From: an uncultured Eubacteriales bacterium
GTDB taxonomy: Bacteria; Bacillota; Clostridia; Lachnospirales; Lachnospiraceae
Direction: 5' to 3'
Assembly: GCA_900539455.1 (NCBI GenBank)
Contig: UQCD01000002.1
Location: forward strand, 124,001-188,000
Length of the DNA stretch: 64,000 nt
Under the pieces are notes generated by a model that was not told where the DNA came from, did not search any database, and saw only the letters and a program-made list of their open reading frames with translations. A program made the position numbers and the translations under genes. Shown one piece after another: positions 35,986 through 45,137 of this stretch. The stretch's first letter is position 1. The number at the start of each line of letters is the position of its first letter.

Positions 35986-37473
35986 ATGGGAAAACCAACT
36001 GGATTTATGGATTATGAACGAGAAACAAGCGTAGCAGTTTCACCTAAGGACAGAATCAAAAATTTTAATGAATTTCATACTCCTTTATCAAAGGAAGAAC
36101 AGCAAAAGCAAGGCGCCAGATGTATGAATTGTGGTGTACCATTCTGTCAGGCAGGTATGACTATAGGAGGAGCAACCTCAGGCTGCCCTCTTAACAACCT
36201 TGTACCAGAGTGGAATGACCTTATATATCATGGAAATTGGGAGCAGGCATATAACAGACTGCATAAAACAAATAATTTCCCTGAATTTACATCAAGGGTA
36301 TGTCCTGCCTTATGTGAAGCAGCTTGTACCTGTGGACTTAATGGTAAGGCTGTTTCAGTAAAGGAAAATGAGCATGGAATTATTGAAAATGCTTATGAGA
36401 TGGGCTATGCCGCAGCAAAGATACCAACAGTAAGAACAGGTAAAAAGGTTGCAGTAATCGGCTCTGGCCCATCTGGACTCGCTGTTGCAGATACTTTAAA
36501 TCAAAGAGGTCATAATGTTACTGTTTTTGAAAGAAATGACAGAATTGGTGGTCTTTTAATGTATGGTATTCCAAATATGAAATTGGAAAAACATATTATT
36601 GACAGAAAGGTTGCTGTAATGAAGGAGGAGGGTGTTGAATTTGTTACTAATGCAAATATTGGCGCTGATATTAAGGCAGCTAAGATTTTAAAGGAATATG
36701 ATAGAGTGGTATTAGCCTGTGGAGCTTCAAATCCAAGAGATATTAAAGCTCCGGGAAGAGATGCTAACGGAATTTACTTTGCAGTTGATTTCTTAAAGTC
36801 AACTACTAAGAGCTTACTTGATAATGGCTTAGAGGATGGCACTTACATTTCTGCAAAGGGCAAGAAGGTAATGGTTATTGGTGGTGGTGATACAGGTAAT
36901 GACTGTGTTGGAACATCAATAAGACATGGTGCAGCCAGTGTGATACAGGTTGAAATGATGCCTAAGCTTCCAGAGTGCAGAGCAGCAAGCAATCCATGGC
37001 CACAGTGGCCTAGAGTCTTAAAGACTGATTACGGTCAGGAGGAGGCTATTGCTGTATTTGGCAGTGACCCTAGAGTATATCAGACTACAGTTAAGGAATT
37101 TATAAAGGACAAGAAGGGAAATCTTTCAAAGGTTAAGCTTGTAAAGCTTGAGGCTGTTAAAAATCCAGAAACAGGAAGATTTTCTATGAATGAAATTCCT
37201 AACAGCGAGTACACAGTTGACTGCGATTTAGTGCTTATTGCAGCAGGCTTTTTAGGTGCAGAAAACTATGTGGCAAAGGCCTTTGGCGTAGATTTAAATG
37301 AGCGTACCAATGTTGCTACACAGGCTGGCCATTTTAAGACAAATGTTGAAAATGTATTTACAGCAGGAGATATGCACAGAGGTCAGTCGTTGGTAGTATG
37401 GGCTATAAGGGAAGGCAGAGATGCGGCTGAGGAAGTGGATAAGTCGCTTATGGGGTATACTAATATAAGATAG
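35986..37473 (+). CDS. gltD: glutamate synthase small subunit
   Basis: Feeds electrons from NADPH through FAD and iron-sulfur clusters to GltB. The N-terminal cysteine set is RCMNCGVPFCQ near residues 45-55 with CPLNNLVPEWN and CPALCEAACTCGLN further on. The FAD site is VIGSGPSGLAVAD near 154-166 and the NADPH site VIGGGDTGNDCVG near 299-311. The length, 495 aa, matches the family. AAGGAGG precedes the ATG. A 27-bp hairpin begins 16 bp after the stop. Confidence 0.96.
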   Translation: MGKPTGFMDYERETSVAVSPKDRIKNFNEFHTPLSKEEQQKQGARCMNCGVPFCQAGMTIGGATSGCPLNNLVPEWNDLIYHGNWEQAYNRLHKTNNFPEFTSRVCPALCEAACTCGLNGKAVSVKENEHGIIENAYEMGYAAAKIPTVRTGKKVAVIGSGPSGLAVADTLNQRGHNVTVFERNDRIGGLLMYGIPNMKLEKHIIDRKVAVMKEEGVEFVTNANIGADIKAAKILKEYDRVVLACGASNPRDIKAPGRDANGIYFAVDFLKSTTKSLLDNGLEDGTYISAKGKKVMVIGGGDTGNDCVGTSIRHGAASVIQVEMMPKLPECRAASNPWPQWPRVLKTDYGQEEAIAVFGSDPRVYQTTVKEFIKDKKGNLSKVKLVKLEAVKNPETGRFSMNEIPNSEYTVDCDLVLIAAGFLGAENYVAKAFGVDLNERTNVATQAGHFKTNVENVFTAGDMHRGQSLVVWAIREGRDAAEEVDKSLMGYTNIR

Positions 37474-37488
37474 ATGTCTAAAAGCTGC

Positions 37489-37550
37489 AAACTGACAAGG
37501 CTACAGGCTCTTGAAGATGAAGGTTCAAGAGCCTGTAGTCTTGTCAGTTT
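37489..37550 (+). repeat. long inverted repeat (27-bp stem) after gltD, homologous to the one at 27473
   Basis: Arms at 37489-37515 and 37524-37550 pair over 27 bp with a single G-T mismatch around an 8-base loop. The sequence after the stem is TAGTTCTAGG, so there is no T tract. Bases 37513-37528 equal 27501-27516 in the hairpin after purB. In this copy the shared TTCAA lies in the right arm, while in the other it lies in the loop. It may act as a 3'-end stabiliser, a processing site or an element of a dispersed repeat family. Confidence 0.75.
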
Positions 37551-37655
37551 TAGTTCTAGGCAAAAGTCTTGTTATGTGATGTAGAAAAGTTGGAGGGGGT
37601 TGAATATATTGTAAGTATTATTCTTGTATGATTATAGGGAAGTTTTTAATTTGAA

Positions 37656-37684
37656 TTGTGGGATTGGGAAACATATGCTATAAT
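37656..37684 (+). promoter_or_regulatory. extended -10 promoter for the signal peptidase gene
   Basis: A TGC followed directly by consensus TATAAT (37679-37684) makes a strong extended -10; TTGTGG at 37656-37661 is a weak -35 with a 17-bp spacer. Confidence 0.6.
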
Positions 37685-37755
37685 TACAACTGTTGTATAT
37701 GCGCGATAAGTGCCAGAATAGGCGTAAAAGCTATAGAGTATGAAAGGACAAAATA

Positions 37756-38652
37756 ATGTCAGAAAATAAAAATGATAAAGATAAAATAGAAGCTATTGAG
37801 ATAGAGGATATAAATTCAACAACAGATGACAAAAGTCCAAATCCAATAACAGATGAAAAAGATGCGGACGCTAAGGAGAAAAAGGAACAGGAAGATACAA
37901 ATAAAGAGAAAACAGACAGTAAGGAAAATGAGTTAGACAAGGATATAGAGATTATTGATTATACAGATAATACTGTTGAAAGCATTGATTTTGAAAGTGA
38001 TGATATAGATTTAGAAAAGCTGGGAGGGGTAAAAAGCCCTGCTGATAAGAAGAAATCTGTATTAAGAGAAATATGGAGCTATGTTTCAATTATTTGTGGA
38101 GCTTTAATAGTAGCATATTTAATAAACACTTTTATTCTTATTAATGCAGTAGTTCCTACAAGCTCTATGGAAAATACCATTATGGCGAAAAGCAGAATTT
38201 TAGGAAATAGAATGTCCTATATATTTAGTGACCCAGAACGAGGAGATATTGTTGTTTTTAGGTATCCACTTAATGAGTCACAAAATTATGTAAAGAGAGT
38301 AATAGGACTTCCGGGAGAAACAGTTAAAATTGAAGAAGGTTTTATATACATATATAATAAGGATGGTGAATTAGTAGAAGGTCCTTTAGATGAGCCATAC
38401 TTAAAGGAAGAATGGACAAGCTATAATAGTGGCTATGAGTTTCATATTCCAGAGGATAGTTATTTAATGATGGGTGATAATAGAAATAGGTCATGGGATG
38501 CCAGAAGGTGGTATGATGAGCTGCTTGCAAGAGGGGAAGACACTGATATAGCCTTTGTAAAGAAGGACAAGATAATAGGAAAGGTTTATTTTGTATACTG
38601 GTACAAGGGATTAAACTTTGACTGGGTAGATGGACAAGATGTTAATTATTGA
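37756..38652 (+). CDS. lepB: signal peptidase I with acidic N-terminal extension
   Basis: Removes signal peptides from secreted proteins at the outer face of the membrane. One membrane span (about 108-130) precedes the catalytic Ser137 in PTSSMENT; Lys180 in YVKRVIGLPGE is the general base, and GDNRNRSWDAR is the conserved late box. The first 100 residues form a strongly acidic, low-complexity cytoplasmic tail not needed in the family, which brings the length to 298 aa against the usual 180-200. The 3' end overlaps the convergent acetyltransferase gene by 7 bp. Confidence 0.92.
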   Translation: MSENKNDKDKIEAIEIEDINSTTDDKSPNPITDEKDADAKEKKEQEDTNKEKTDSKENELDKDIEIIDYTDNTVESIDFESDDIDLEKLGGVKSPADKKKSVLREIWSYVSIICGALIVAYLINTFILINAVVPTSSMENTIMAKSRILGNRMSYIFSDPERGDIVVFRYPLNESQNYVKRVIGLPGETVKIEEGFIYIYNKDGELVEGPLDEPYLKEEWTSYNSGYEFHIPEDSYLMMGDNRNRSWDARRWYDELLARGEDTDIAFVKKDKIIGKVYFVYWYKGLNFDWVDGQDVNY

Positions 38653-39407
38653 TATTCCCAATAATCAATCTGCTCCTGATGAACAAAGCCGTGATGCGAA
38701 TACATAGCATGAGCGGCTTTATTTGCACCATTTACCTGAAGTAGAATTTTATGACATTTACTATCAAGTAGTCTTTTAAGAACTAATAAGAGAGTTTCTG
38801 TGCCGTAGCCCTTGCCACGCATTGCAGGAATAACATTAAAGCCGTATATGGTAGCAACACCTCGATTGTGTTCTACATTGCAGGAGCCTATCTGGACACC
38901 ATTTAGACTAGAGGTAAATATCTCAGTATTTTCTGTAGTATGATATTCAATAGTAAGAATACCCTTTGGAGCAGGAATAGTTTTCATATTGTAGCTCATA
39001 AGATATTCAGAATAAGAAAAGTGAGCGTTAGGTGATGAATTAAGAAATTCTGTACCAGAGGTGCATCCAGGCTCGTTCACTATTAATATTTTTTTAATGC
39101 CGTAATTGTGGATATTTGATAAAGCAGAATCCATAAGTCTGTCAAAATATCCGTTTCTTCTACAGGAAGGAAGTGTATTTGCATAGATTTCACACTCGGT
39201 TTCATTAGGCAGAAAAATAGATAATAGACTAACTAAAACATTTCCATTGTATAATAGATAGAAGCATGGAAAACCAGAGATTGCATTCATTTCAGGCTCA
39301 AGAAAGGATATGCCACGAGTGTTGTCACTTTCCTTACAAATGTTGATAAGAGATGTAGCATCGTGGTATTGGTTTGAAGTAAGTGTATTTGTGATAATCA
39401 CCTGCAT
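38646..39407 (-). CDS. GNAT-family N-acetyltransferase
   Basis: Acetyl-CoA dependent acetyltransferase of 253 aa. The C-terminal half has the GNAT fold with the acetyl-CoA loop VIPAMRGKGYGTETL near residues 193-207 and NKAAHAMYSHHGF at the end. The first half looks like a second, degenerate GNAT domain (CRRNGYFDRLMDSAL near 101-115), so this may be a two-domain protein. The start has AAAGGAG ten bases upstream on the minus strand. It overlaps the end of the signal peptidase gene. The substrate is unknown. Confidence 0.82.
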   Translation of the reverse strand: MQVIITNTLTSNQYHDATSLINICKESDNTRGISFLEPEMNAISGFPCFYLLYNGNVLVSLLSIFLPNETECEIYANTLPSCRRNGYFDRLMDSALSNIHNYGIKKILIVNEPGCTSGTEFLNSSPNAHFSYSEYLMSYNMKTIPAPKGILTIEYHTTENTEIFTSSLNGVQIGSCNVEHNRGVATIYGFNVIPAMRGKGYGTETLLLVLKRLLDSKCHKILLQVNGANKAAHAMYSHHGFVHQEQIDYWEYQ

Positions 39408-39570
39408 GGTAGTAACTCCTTTGTTACGAACATTATAATTTCTTTTGATTTATTTATTGTATCAAAAGTAACAGAATAATTCAATTAAATTAAAATTTTA
39501 AATAGGTTGTGGGAATAATAAAAGATTAGTATTATAATAGCATTAATTTATATAGGAAAGGTAAATGGGA

Positions 39571-41370
39571 ATGGCAAAAGGTATATTAAAACGAAGTGAA
39601 ATATCAGAAGAATACAAATGGGCGTTGGAGGACATTTTTACAAGTGATGAGGAATTTTTAAAGGCTTGTGATGATGTAGAGGAGTTGTCCCTAGAGGCTT
39701 CTAAGTTTGAAGGAAGGCTGGAGAGTGCAAAACAATTAAAGACAGCCTTTTTATTAATGGAGAATATAAATCGTATTGTAGAAAAGGTTGTTATGTATGC
39801 TAATATGAGATTTCATGAGGATACAAGTGTGTCAAAGTATCAAGGCTTTGTTAGTAAGGCACAAAATATTAATAGCATTGTAGCTGCAAGACTTTCCTTC
39901 GTTGAGCCGGAAATATTAGAAATGAATGAAGAAAAGGTTTATGGCTTTATTAATGAAAATGCTGACTTAAAAAAGTATAAGGTGTTTATAGATAGGTTGT
40001 TTAAAGAAAAAGCACATAGCCTGTCAAAGGCAGAGGAGGCTATGCTGGCTAATGTTTCTGAAATTGCAGGTGCAGCAAGTGACATATATGATGTATTTGC
40101 ATATTCAGATATGAAGTTTAAGGATATTCATAATGAAAAGGGGGAGCGTACACCACTTACTAATGGAAGATATGCAGCCTTTTTAAAGAGCAATGACAGA
40201 AGGGTAAGGCAGGAAGCGTTTGCCTCTATGTATGGAGAATATGGTAAGTATATTAATACTATAGCTACAATGTTTATTGCAAATTGCAAGCAGGCAAAAT
40301 TTTATGCCAAGTCTAGAAAATATAATAACAGTCTGGAGGCCTCGCTTGAAGCTAGAAGAATACCAAAAGAGGTATATGATAATATTGTATCAGTTGTTAA
40401 TGAAAATCTAGATAAGCTTCATAAATATATATCAATTAGAAAGAAAATGTTAGCCTTGGATGAACTGCATATGTACGATATTTATGTTCCTTTGGTAGAG
40501 GAAACGCATAAGGAAATAGATTTTAAGCAGGCAAAGCAAATTGTATTAGAGGGACTAAAGCCAATGGGGGAGGAGTATCTGTCAGTTTTAAAGGATGGCT
40601 TTGAGAATAAGTGGATAGATGTGTACGAAAATGAAGGAAAACGGAGTGGTGCGTATTCTTGGGGTCCTAATGGAGTACACCCATATGTTTTATTAAATTA
40701 TGATGGACAGTTGTCAGATGTATTTACTCTGGCACACGAAATGGGTCACGCATTACATTCCTATTACTCAGATAAGACACAAGAGTATATATATGCAGAA
40801 TATGAAATATTTGTTGCAGAGGTTGCATCTACCTGTAATGAATCTTTGCTTATTCATCACTTGCTTAACAAATCTACAGATAAAAACGAAAGAATGTATT
40901 TAATTAATTACTTCCTGGAATGTTTTAAGGGAACTATATATAGACAGACTATGTTTGCTGAATTTGAAAAAATAGTTCACGGAAAAATAGATAATGATGA
41001 AATTATTAATGTAGATGATTTGAACAATATTTATTTAAGCTTAAATAAAAAGTACTATGGAAATGACATTATTTCGGATGACGAAATTGCGTTAGAATGG
41101 GCGAGAATACCACATTTCTATAATGAATTTTATGTGTATCAGTATGCTACAGGATTTTCGGCTGCCATTGCTTTGTCAAAAAGAATAATGAAGCTTAAGG
41201 CAGAGGGCGTAAAGGATTATATGAAGTTTTTAACGGGAGGTTCCAGCAAAGACCCTATAGAGCTTTTAAAGGACGCAGGAGTGGATATGAGCAAGAAAGA
41301 GCCAATACAGGAGGCTTTAGATTTGTTTGAAGAACTGCTGGAGGAATTTGAAAAAATGCTGTCAGAATAA
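39571..41370 (+). CDS. pepF: oligoendopeptidase F (peptidase family M3)
   Basis: Cytoplasmic zinc peptidase that trims oligopeptides. The zinc site HEMGHALHSYYS (HExxH) lies near residues 388-399 with the downstream Glu in EIFVAEVAS. The C-terminal ARIPHFYNEFYVYQYATG segment matches the substrate-tyrosine region of M3B enzymes. The length, about 599 aa, is typical. I place the start at the ATG at 39571, nine bases after AGGAAAGG, rather than at 39565. It appears to be a single-gene unit. Confidence 0.94.
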   Translation: MAKGILKRSEISEEYKWALEDIFTSDEEFLKACDDVEELSLEASKFEGRLESAKQLKTAFLLMENINRIVEKVVMYANMRFHEDTSVSKYQGFVSKAQNINSIVAARLSFVEPEILEMNEEKVYGFINENADLKKYKVFIDRLFKEKAHSLSKAEEAMLANVSEIAGAASDIYDVFAYSDMKFKDIHNEKGERTPLTNGRYAAFLKSNDRRVRQEAFASMYGEYGKYINTIATMFIANCKQAKFYAKSRKYNNSLEASLEARRIPKEVYDNIVSVVNENLDKLHKYISIRKKMLALDELHMYDIYVPLVEETHKEIDFKQAKQIVLEGLKPMGEEYLSVLKDGFENKWIDVYENEGKRSGAYSWGPNGVHPYVLLNYDGQLSDVFTLAHEMGHALHSYYSDKTQEYIYAEYEIFVAEVASTCNESLLIHHLLNKSTDKNERMYLINYFLECFKGTIYRQTMFAEFEKIVHGKIDNDEIINVDDLNNIYLSLNKKYYGNDIISDDEIALEWARIPHFYNEFYVYQYATGFSAAIALSKRIMKLKAEGVKDYMKFLTGGSSKDPIELLKDAGVDMSKKEPIQEALDLFEELLEEFEKMLSE

Positions 41371-41492
41371 AGGAAAAGTTTTATTGTTAAATAAAGTATT
41401 AGAATTATTATGCAAATTTTGACACACTCATTAAAAAATATTATAAAATAATTAAAGCAAAAATTCTAAGGATTATAGGTCAGGAGAAGAAA

Positions 41493-42197
41493 ATGTACAA
41501 GAACTATATTTTTGATTTATATGGAACATTAGTAGATGTTCATACAAATGAGGCAAAGCCATATTTATGGAAGAAAATGCAGGTTTGGTATGATATGCAC
41601 GGCGCACATTATGAAAAGCCACTTGTGTTGAAAAAGGAATTTCATAAGCTTATTAAAGAAGCAGAAGAAAATATGAACAATGAATATGCTGAAATTCAAA
41701 TAGAGTATGTCTTTAAAAAGCTGTTTGAACAAAAGGGTGTAGAGGTATCTATGGAGCTTGCCGTTGAAACAGGAAAAATGCTTCGTATGCTATCCCTGGA
41801 GTATGTAAAATTATATGATGGTGTACTGGAAATGTTTGAAAGACTTAGAAAAAACAATAAGAAAATATATCTTCTATCAAATGCCCAAAGGATTTTTACA
41901 GAGCCGGAAATGCGTCTTTTAGGAATATATGATTTGTTTGATGGTATTATTTATTCTTCAGACGCAGGCGTAAAAAAGCCTTCTAGTGAGTTTTATGATG
42001 CGTTATTTAAGAAATATAAGTTAAAAAAATCAGAGTCAGTTATGATTGGCAATGACCATATATGTGATGCCTTAGGTGCTAGTCAGTACGGAATAGACAG
42101 TATGTATTGGTATACAAATATTTCCCCAGAGCACCCAGAAAAGGAAAACTTACCTAAGGGCTGTGTGGAGATTAGTGATATTTCGGAGGTTATATAA
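41493..42197 (+). CDS. HAD-superfamily hydrolase (YjjG/haloacid dehalogenase-like)
   Basis: A 234-aa HAD-IA protein. Motif I is FDLYGTLVD (residues 8-16): the nucleophile Asp is present but the usual second Asp of DxDGT is Tyr, as in haloacid dehalogenases. Motif II is LLSNAQ, motif III the Lys in VKKPSSEFY, and motif IV GNDHICDALGA. A helical cap sits between motifs I and II. It could be a phosphatase of the YjjG type or another HAD activity; the substrate cannot be read. GTCAGGAGAAG precedes the ATG. It has no obvious operon partner. Confidence 0.82.
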   Translation: MYKNYIFDLYGTLVDVHTNEAKPYLWKKMQVWYDMHGAHYEKPLVLKKEFHKLIKEAEENMNNEYAEIQIEYVFKKLFEQKGVEVSMELAVETGKMLRMLSLEYVKLYDGVLEMFERLRKNNKKIYLLSNAQRIFTEPEMRLLGIYDLFDGIIYSSDAGVKKPSSEFYDALFKKYKLKKSESVMIGNDHICDALGASQYGIDSMYWYTNISPEHPEKENLPKGCVEISDISEVI

Positions 42198-42200
42198 GGT

Positions 42201-42283
42201 ATACAACATATACAATATAGCATTAATGCTTAGTATAAGACATACAACATATACAATAGGGTATTAATGTTTGATATAAAATA
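42201..42283. repeat. imperfect 41-bp tandem duplication
   Basis: Two copies of a 41-bp unit beginning ATACAACATATACAATA (42201 and 42242) lie between the HAD gene and the terminator. They share the first 17 bases and a TATTAATG core, then diverge. No coding or promoter role is evident. Confidence 0.6.
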
Positions 42284-42298
42284 TACGGCATAAATAAA

Positions 42299-42345
42299 AA
42301 GCTCTGGCTGCATATCAATATTGATATGTAGCCAGAGCTTTTGTT
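42299..42345. terminator. bidirectional terminator between HAD and amidase genes
   Basis: A 20-bp stem, AAGCTCTGGCTGCATATCAA paired with TTGATATGTAGCCAGAGCTT, is flanked by T-rich sequence on the plus strand and by A-rich sequence (T on the minus strand) upstream, so it can stop both converging genes. Confidence 0.9.
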
Positions 42346-42354
42346 TGTTTTGAT

Positions 42355-43215
42355 TTACTGGGCTGATACCCAATCATAGATTGCTTTTGCTATTGCCTTA
42401 GCATAAGCTCTCATATTTGAATCATAATTATTGTTATCTTCTGCATTTGTTATGAAGCCAAACTCTAATATAAGACTAGGCATTGTACTATGTGAGTTTA
42501 TAGCGTAATCCTCAGCAGCATTGCCCTGAGTTCCACATTTAACACCACGGTTTCTGGATATACCAACCTTATCAAGAGCTGATAATATTGCACTTGAAAG
42601 GGCAGCAGAATTAGCAGGGTTGCTCTGACTAATCCAAGCCTCAACACCTTTTACAGAAGCATCTGCTTCATAGCTGTTTCTATGGATTGAAAGCAACACA
42701 TCTGCTTTGGCATCATTTGCTATGGCAGGTCTGTTGGTTAATTCTATAAAAGTGTCATCACTTCTAGTCATAATAACCTTTGCACCCAAAGCTTCAAGCT
42801 CTTCCTGTACCATTTTTGCTAAGCTTAAGGCGTCATTTTTTTCTAATCGGTCGCCAGCTCCAACACAGCCACCATCCATGCCGCCATGACCAGCATCAAC
42901 ACAAACTATAACTTGTCCATCATCTGTAATTGTGTCACCATATGCGGCAGGTGTACCAGATGTGGTTTCATCGGTTGAGCTTGTGGTATCCGTGGTTGGG
43001 GTACTAGGAACTTCAGTTGTGGCATCAGTTGGTGAAGTTGTCTGTGGAACATTTGTAGTAACCTTAACAGGCTCATTGTCATTTTTGTTATTGCATTTTG
43101 TTATAAGAACTATACATAATATTATGATAAGTATAATCATAATAAGTAAACCAATTCGTGTAAGTGATTCTAGAGTAAGTCTTCTGCGTCTGTGGCGCCT
43201 TCTTCCTGTTGACAT
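42355..43215 (-). CDS. N-acetylmuramoyl-L-alanine amidase (Amidase_3)
   Basis: Zinc amidase that cuts the bond between muramic acid and the stem peptide of peptidoglycan. An Arg-rich N-terminus and one membrane span (about residues 17-40) are followed by a Thr/Ser-rich linker (to about 95) and the catalytic domain. Zinc ligands are His in DAGHGGMDGG, Glu in RLEKNDALSL and His in LLSIHRNS; the catalytic Glu is in LILEFGFITN. The full site is intact. It is a membrane-anchored wall hydrolase, 286 aa. A polysaccharide deacetylase-like gene diverges from it 151 bp away. Confidence 0.92.
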   Translation of the reverse strand: MSTGRRRHRRRRLTLESLTRIGLLIMIILIIILCIVLITKCNNKNDNEPVKVTTNVPQTTSPTDATTEVPSTPTTDTTSSTDETTSGTPAAYGDTITDDGQVIVCVDAGHGGMDGGCVGAGDRLEKNDALSLAKMVQEELEALGAKVIMTRSDDTFIELTNRPAIANDAKADVLLSIHRNSYEADASVKGVEAWISQSNPANSAALSSAILSALDKVGISRNRGVKCGTQGNAAEDYAINSHSTMPSLILEFGFITNAEDNNNYDSNMRAYAKAIAKAIYDWVSAQ

Positions 43216-43366
43216 AATGTACCTCGCTTTTTAATTTATTGCAAAGACAATACTATCATAAAATACATAAAAAAACTATAAAATTTTCTTAGAAATAAAT
43301 ATTTTAATTGCATAATATATTTACACAAGGTAAAATAATGTTTGTTATAGAAAGGAAATGTAGGAA

Positions 43367-44371
43367 ATGGCAAATAAGAGAAGAAGAAAAAAGAGAAAAA
43401 ATTATAGCAGCTACATAATATTAGCAGTGCTTATTGTACTTATTATTGGATTGATATGTGTTGTTGTAAATATGATTGGTGATAATAAAAAGGATAATGG
43501 CAAAGAAACAACAGGCAAAGTCCAGCAGGAAAGTACAAATAAAATAGATGATAAAAATAACACAGTAAATGAAAGCACACAGCCAACTACTCCTGCGGTG
43601 ACACAGGATAGAGTTCATTTTGAGAATTTTACTATTCCAGATAGTATTGTAGGGCTTGATACTGAGATAATATCCTTAGGCTATAGCCAGAAGGATTGTG
43701 ACAGAGATGAGTACAACAGACCTAAGGTAATTGAAAATATTGAAGAAAAATATGGTAAAAAATATAATGCCATTTACATAGGAGAGGAAAATTCTAAAAA
43801 GATATATTTAACCTTTACAATGGGATATGAAAATTATAATGATGGTGTGCCTAATACAGATGTGGTTATGGACATTTTAAAAGAGAAAAATGTTCCTGCT
43901 ATATTTTTTGTAGATGGTGGATATGTAAGAAATTACGCAGATATGTGTAAAAAGATTGTTGATAATGGCTTTGTTGTAGGCTGTCATGGATGGGATCATC
44001 CGGCAGAGGGCGTGGCAACATATTCATTAGATAAACAATTAGAGGACGCAAAGAAAATATACGAAACCATATATGCCGCTACAGGAGTAGAGCCATATTA
44101 CTATAGATTTGGTTCTGGAATATGGAACGAAAGAGCATTAGCACTTCTTAGTGAATTAGGCTTTAGAAATGTATTTTATTCATTTACATATTTTGATTAT
44201 GATATAAATAATCAGCCGGATGTAGCAGATTCTCTTCAAAGTATGATAGACAACATTCACGATGGTGAAATAATATATTTGCACACAGTATCTAATACAT
44301 CAGTAGCAATACTTAGCGACTTTATTGATGCTGCAAGAGCAAAGGGATATGAGTTTGAACTTGTGCCATAA
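43367..44371 (+). CDS. polysaccharide deacetylase-like protein (PdaA-related), catalytic Asp missing
   Basis: NodB-homology protein of the PdaA group, normally deacetylating peptidoglycan sugars outside the membrane. A very basic N-terminus and one span (about 15-38) anchor it, and a Thr/Asn-rich linker follows. Motif 1 reads LTFTMGYENYN where PdaA has TFDNGYE, so the catalytic Asp is absent. Motif 2 keeps both His (GCHGWDHP), and motif 3 reads RFGSGIWNE rather than RPP. The length is 334 aa. It may be inactive, bind glycan only, or use altered chemistry. It pairs divergently with the amidase gene. Confidence 0.82.
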   Translation: MANKRRRKKRKNYSSYIILAVLIVLIIGLICVVVNMIGDNKKDNGKETTGKVQQESTNKIDDKNNTVNESTQPTTPAVTQDRVHFENFTIPDSIVGLDTEIISLGYSQKDCDRDEYNRPKVIENIEEKYGKKYNAIYIGEENSKKIYLTFTMGYENYNDGVPNTDVVMDILKEKNVPAIFFVDGGYVRNYADMCKKIVDNGFVVGCHGWDHPAEGVATYSLDKQLEDAKKIYETIYAATGVEPYYYRFGSGIWNERALALLSELGFRNVFYSFTYFDYDINNQPDVADSLQSMIDNIHDGEIIYLHTVSNTSVAILSDFIDAARAKGYEFELVP

Positions 44372-44386
44372 ACGAAAGGAAATGAC

Positions 44387-44941
44387 ATGAAAAAGATTAT
44401 TAAGACGGATAAGAAAAATGCAATTAGAAGATTTAAAGAGGCTACAGCTAGCCGTATGATGCTGGGAGAGCCTAGAATGGTAGGCTTTTATAAAGGCTCC
44501 TATGTTCAGCTGCAGCACTTATTTGGTGAAAAAGCATTCTGCATTTATGATTTTATAATACACATAGAGGCGGTTGGAAAATTTAAACAGTCAAAGGAGG
44601 ATGAAGATACTACTGAATTATCCTACAAAATAATCAGAGGTTATTGGAATCCATTACTTATAATAATGTGGTATTTAATACCGTTTATTATATTTTTTAT
44701 GACTGTGGCAGCAAAATCCCTGTGGGATATATTTCCACCTGTATTATTGTTTGGTTTGCCTGCAATACCTATTGGCTTGCGCGTAATTGTAACTGGCATA
44801 TGCTCCAGAGTAATGAAAAAGGCAGACGAGGGAATAAAGCTTCTTGAAGAAGAAATAGATTATGAGATTGAAAGAATTAATAAGTATCCAAAGTTTGATG
44901 TAAAAGAGAAGCCAAAGGACGGATTAATTCCTAGAATTTAA
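44387..44941 (+). CDS. hypothetical membrane protein
   Basis: I do not recognise this 184-aa protein. A basic N-terminal region with an FxxGxxV-type strand pattern (about 30-75) precedes two close membrane spans (about 86-108 and 112-133) and a charged helical C-terminus (ADEGIKLLEEEIDYEIERI). The topology suggests both ends in the cytoplasm. It starts 15 bp after the deacetylase-like gene behind GAAAGGAAA and is probably co-transcribed with it, so an envelope-linked role is possible but unproven. A strong terminator follows. Confidence 0.65.
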   Translation: MKKIIKTDKKNAIRRFKEATASRMMLGEPRMVGFYKGSYVQLQHLFGEKAFCIYDFIIHIEAVGKFKQSKEDEDTTELSYKIIRGYWNPLLIIMWYLIPFIIFFMTVAAKSLWDIFPPVLLFGLPAIPIGLRVIVTGICSRVMKKADEGIKLLEEEIDYEIERINKYPKFDVKEKPKDGLIPRI

Positions 44942-44993
44942 AAATGGTGTTGGTAATATAACCTTAAGTAGATATATTACCAGCATTTTTTAT
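44941..44993 (+). terminator. intrinsic terminator after the deacetylase unit
   Basis: GTTGGTAATATA pairs with TATATTACCAGC around a 12-base loop and is followed by six T residues. Confidence 0.85.
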
Positions 44994-45137
44994 GTATGTT
45001 AATTGGTAATAATATACAAAAAATCATATAGAGGAAAATAGACTGATAATGAAATGATAGGAATAACAAAATAACAGGGTAATTAAACGAAGAAAATAGT
45101 TGAAAATATACAGATACAGATAGTTAATAAAAAAATA

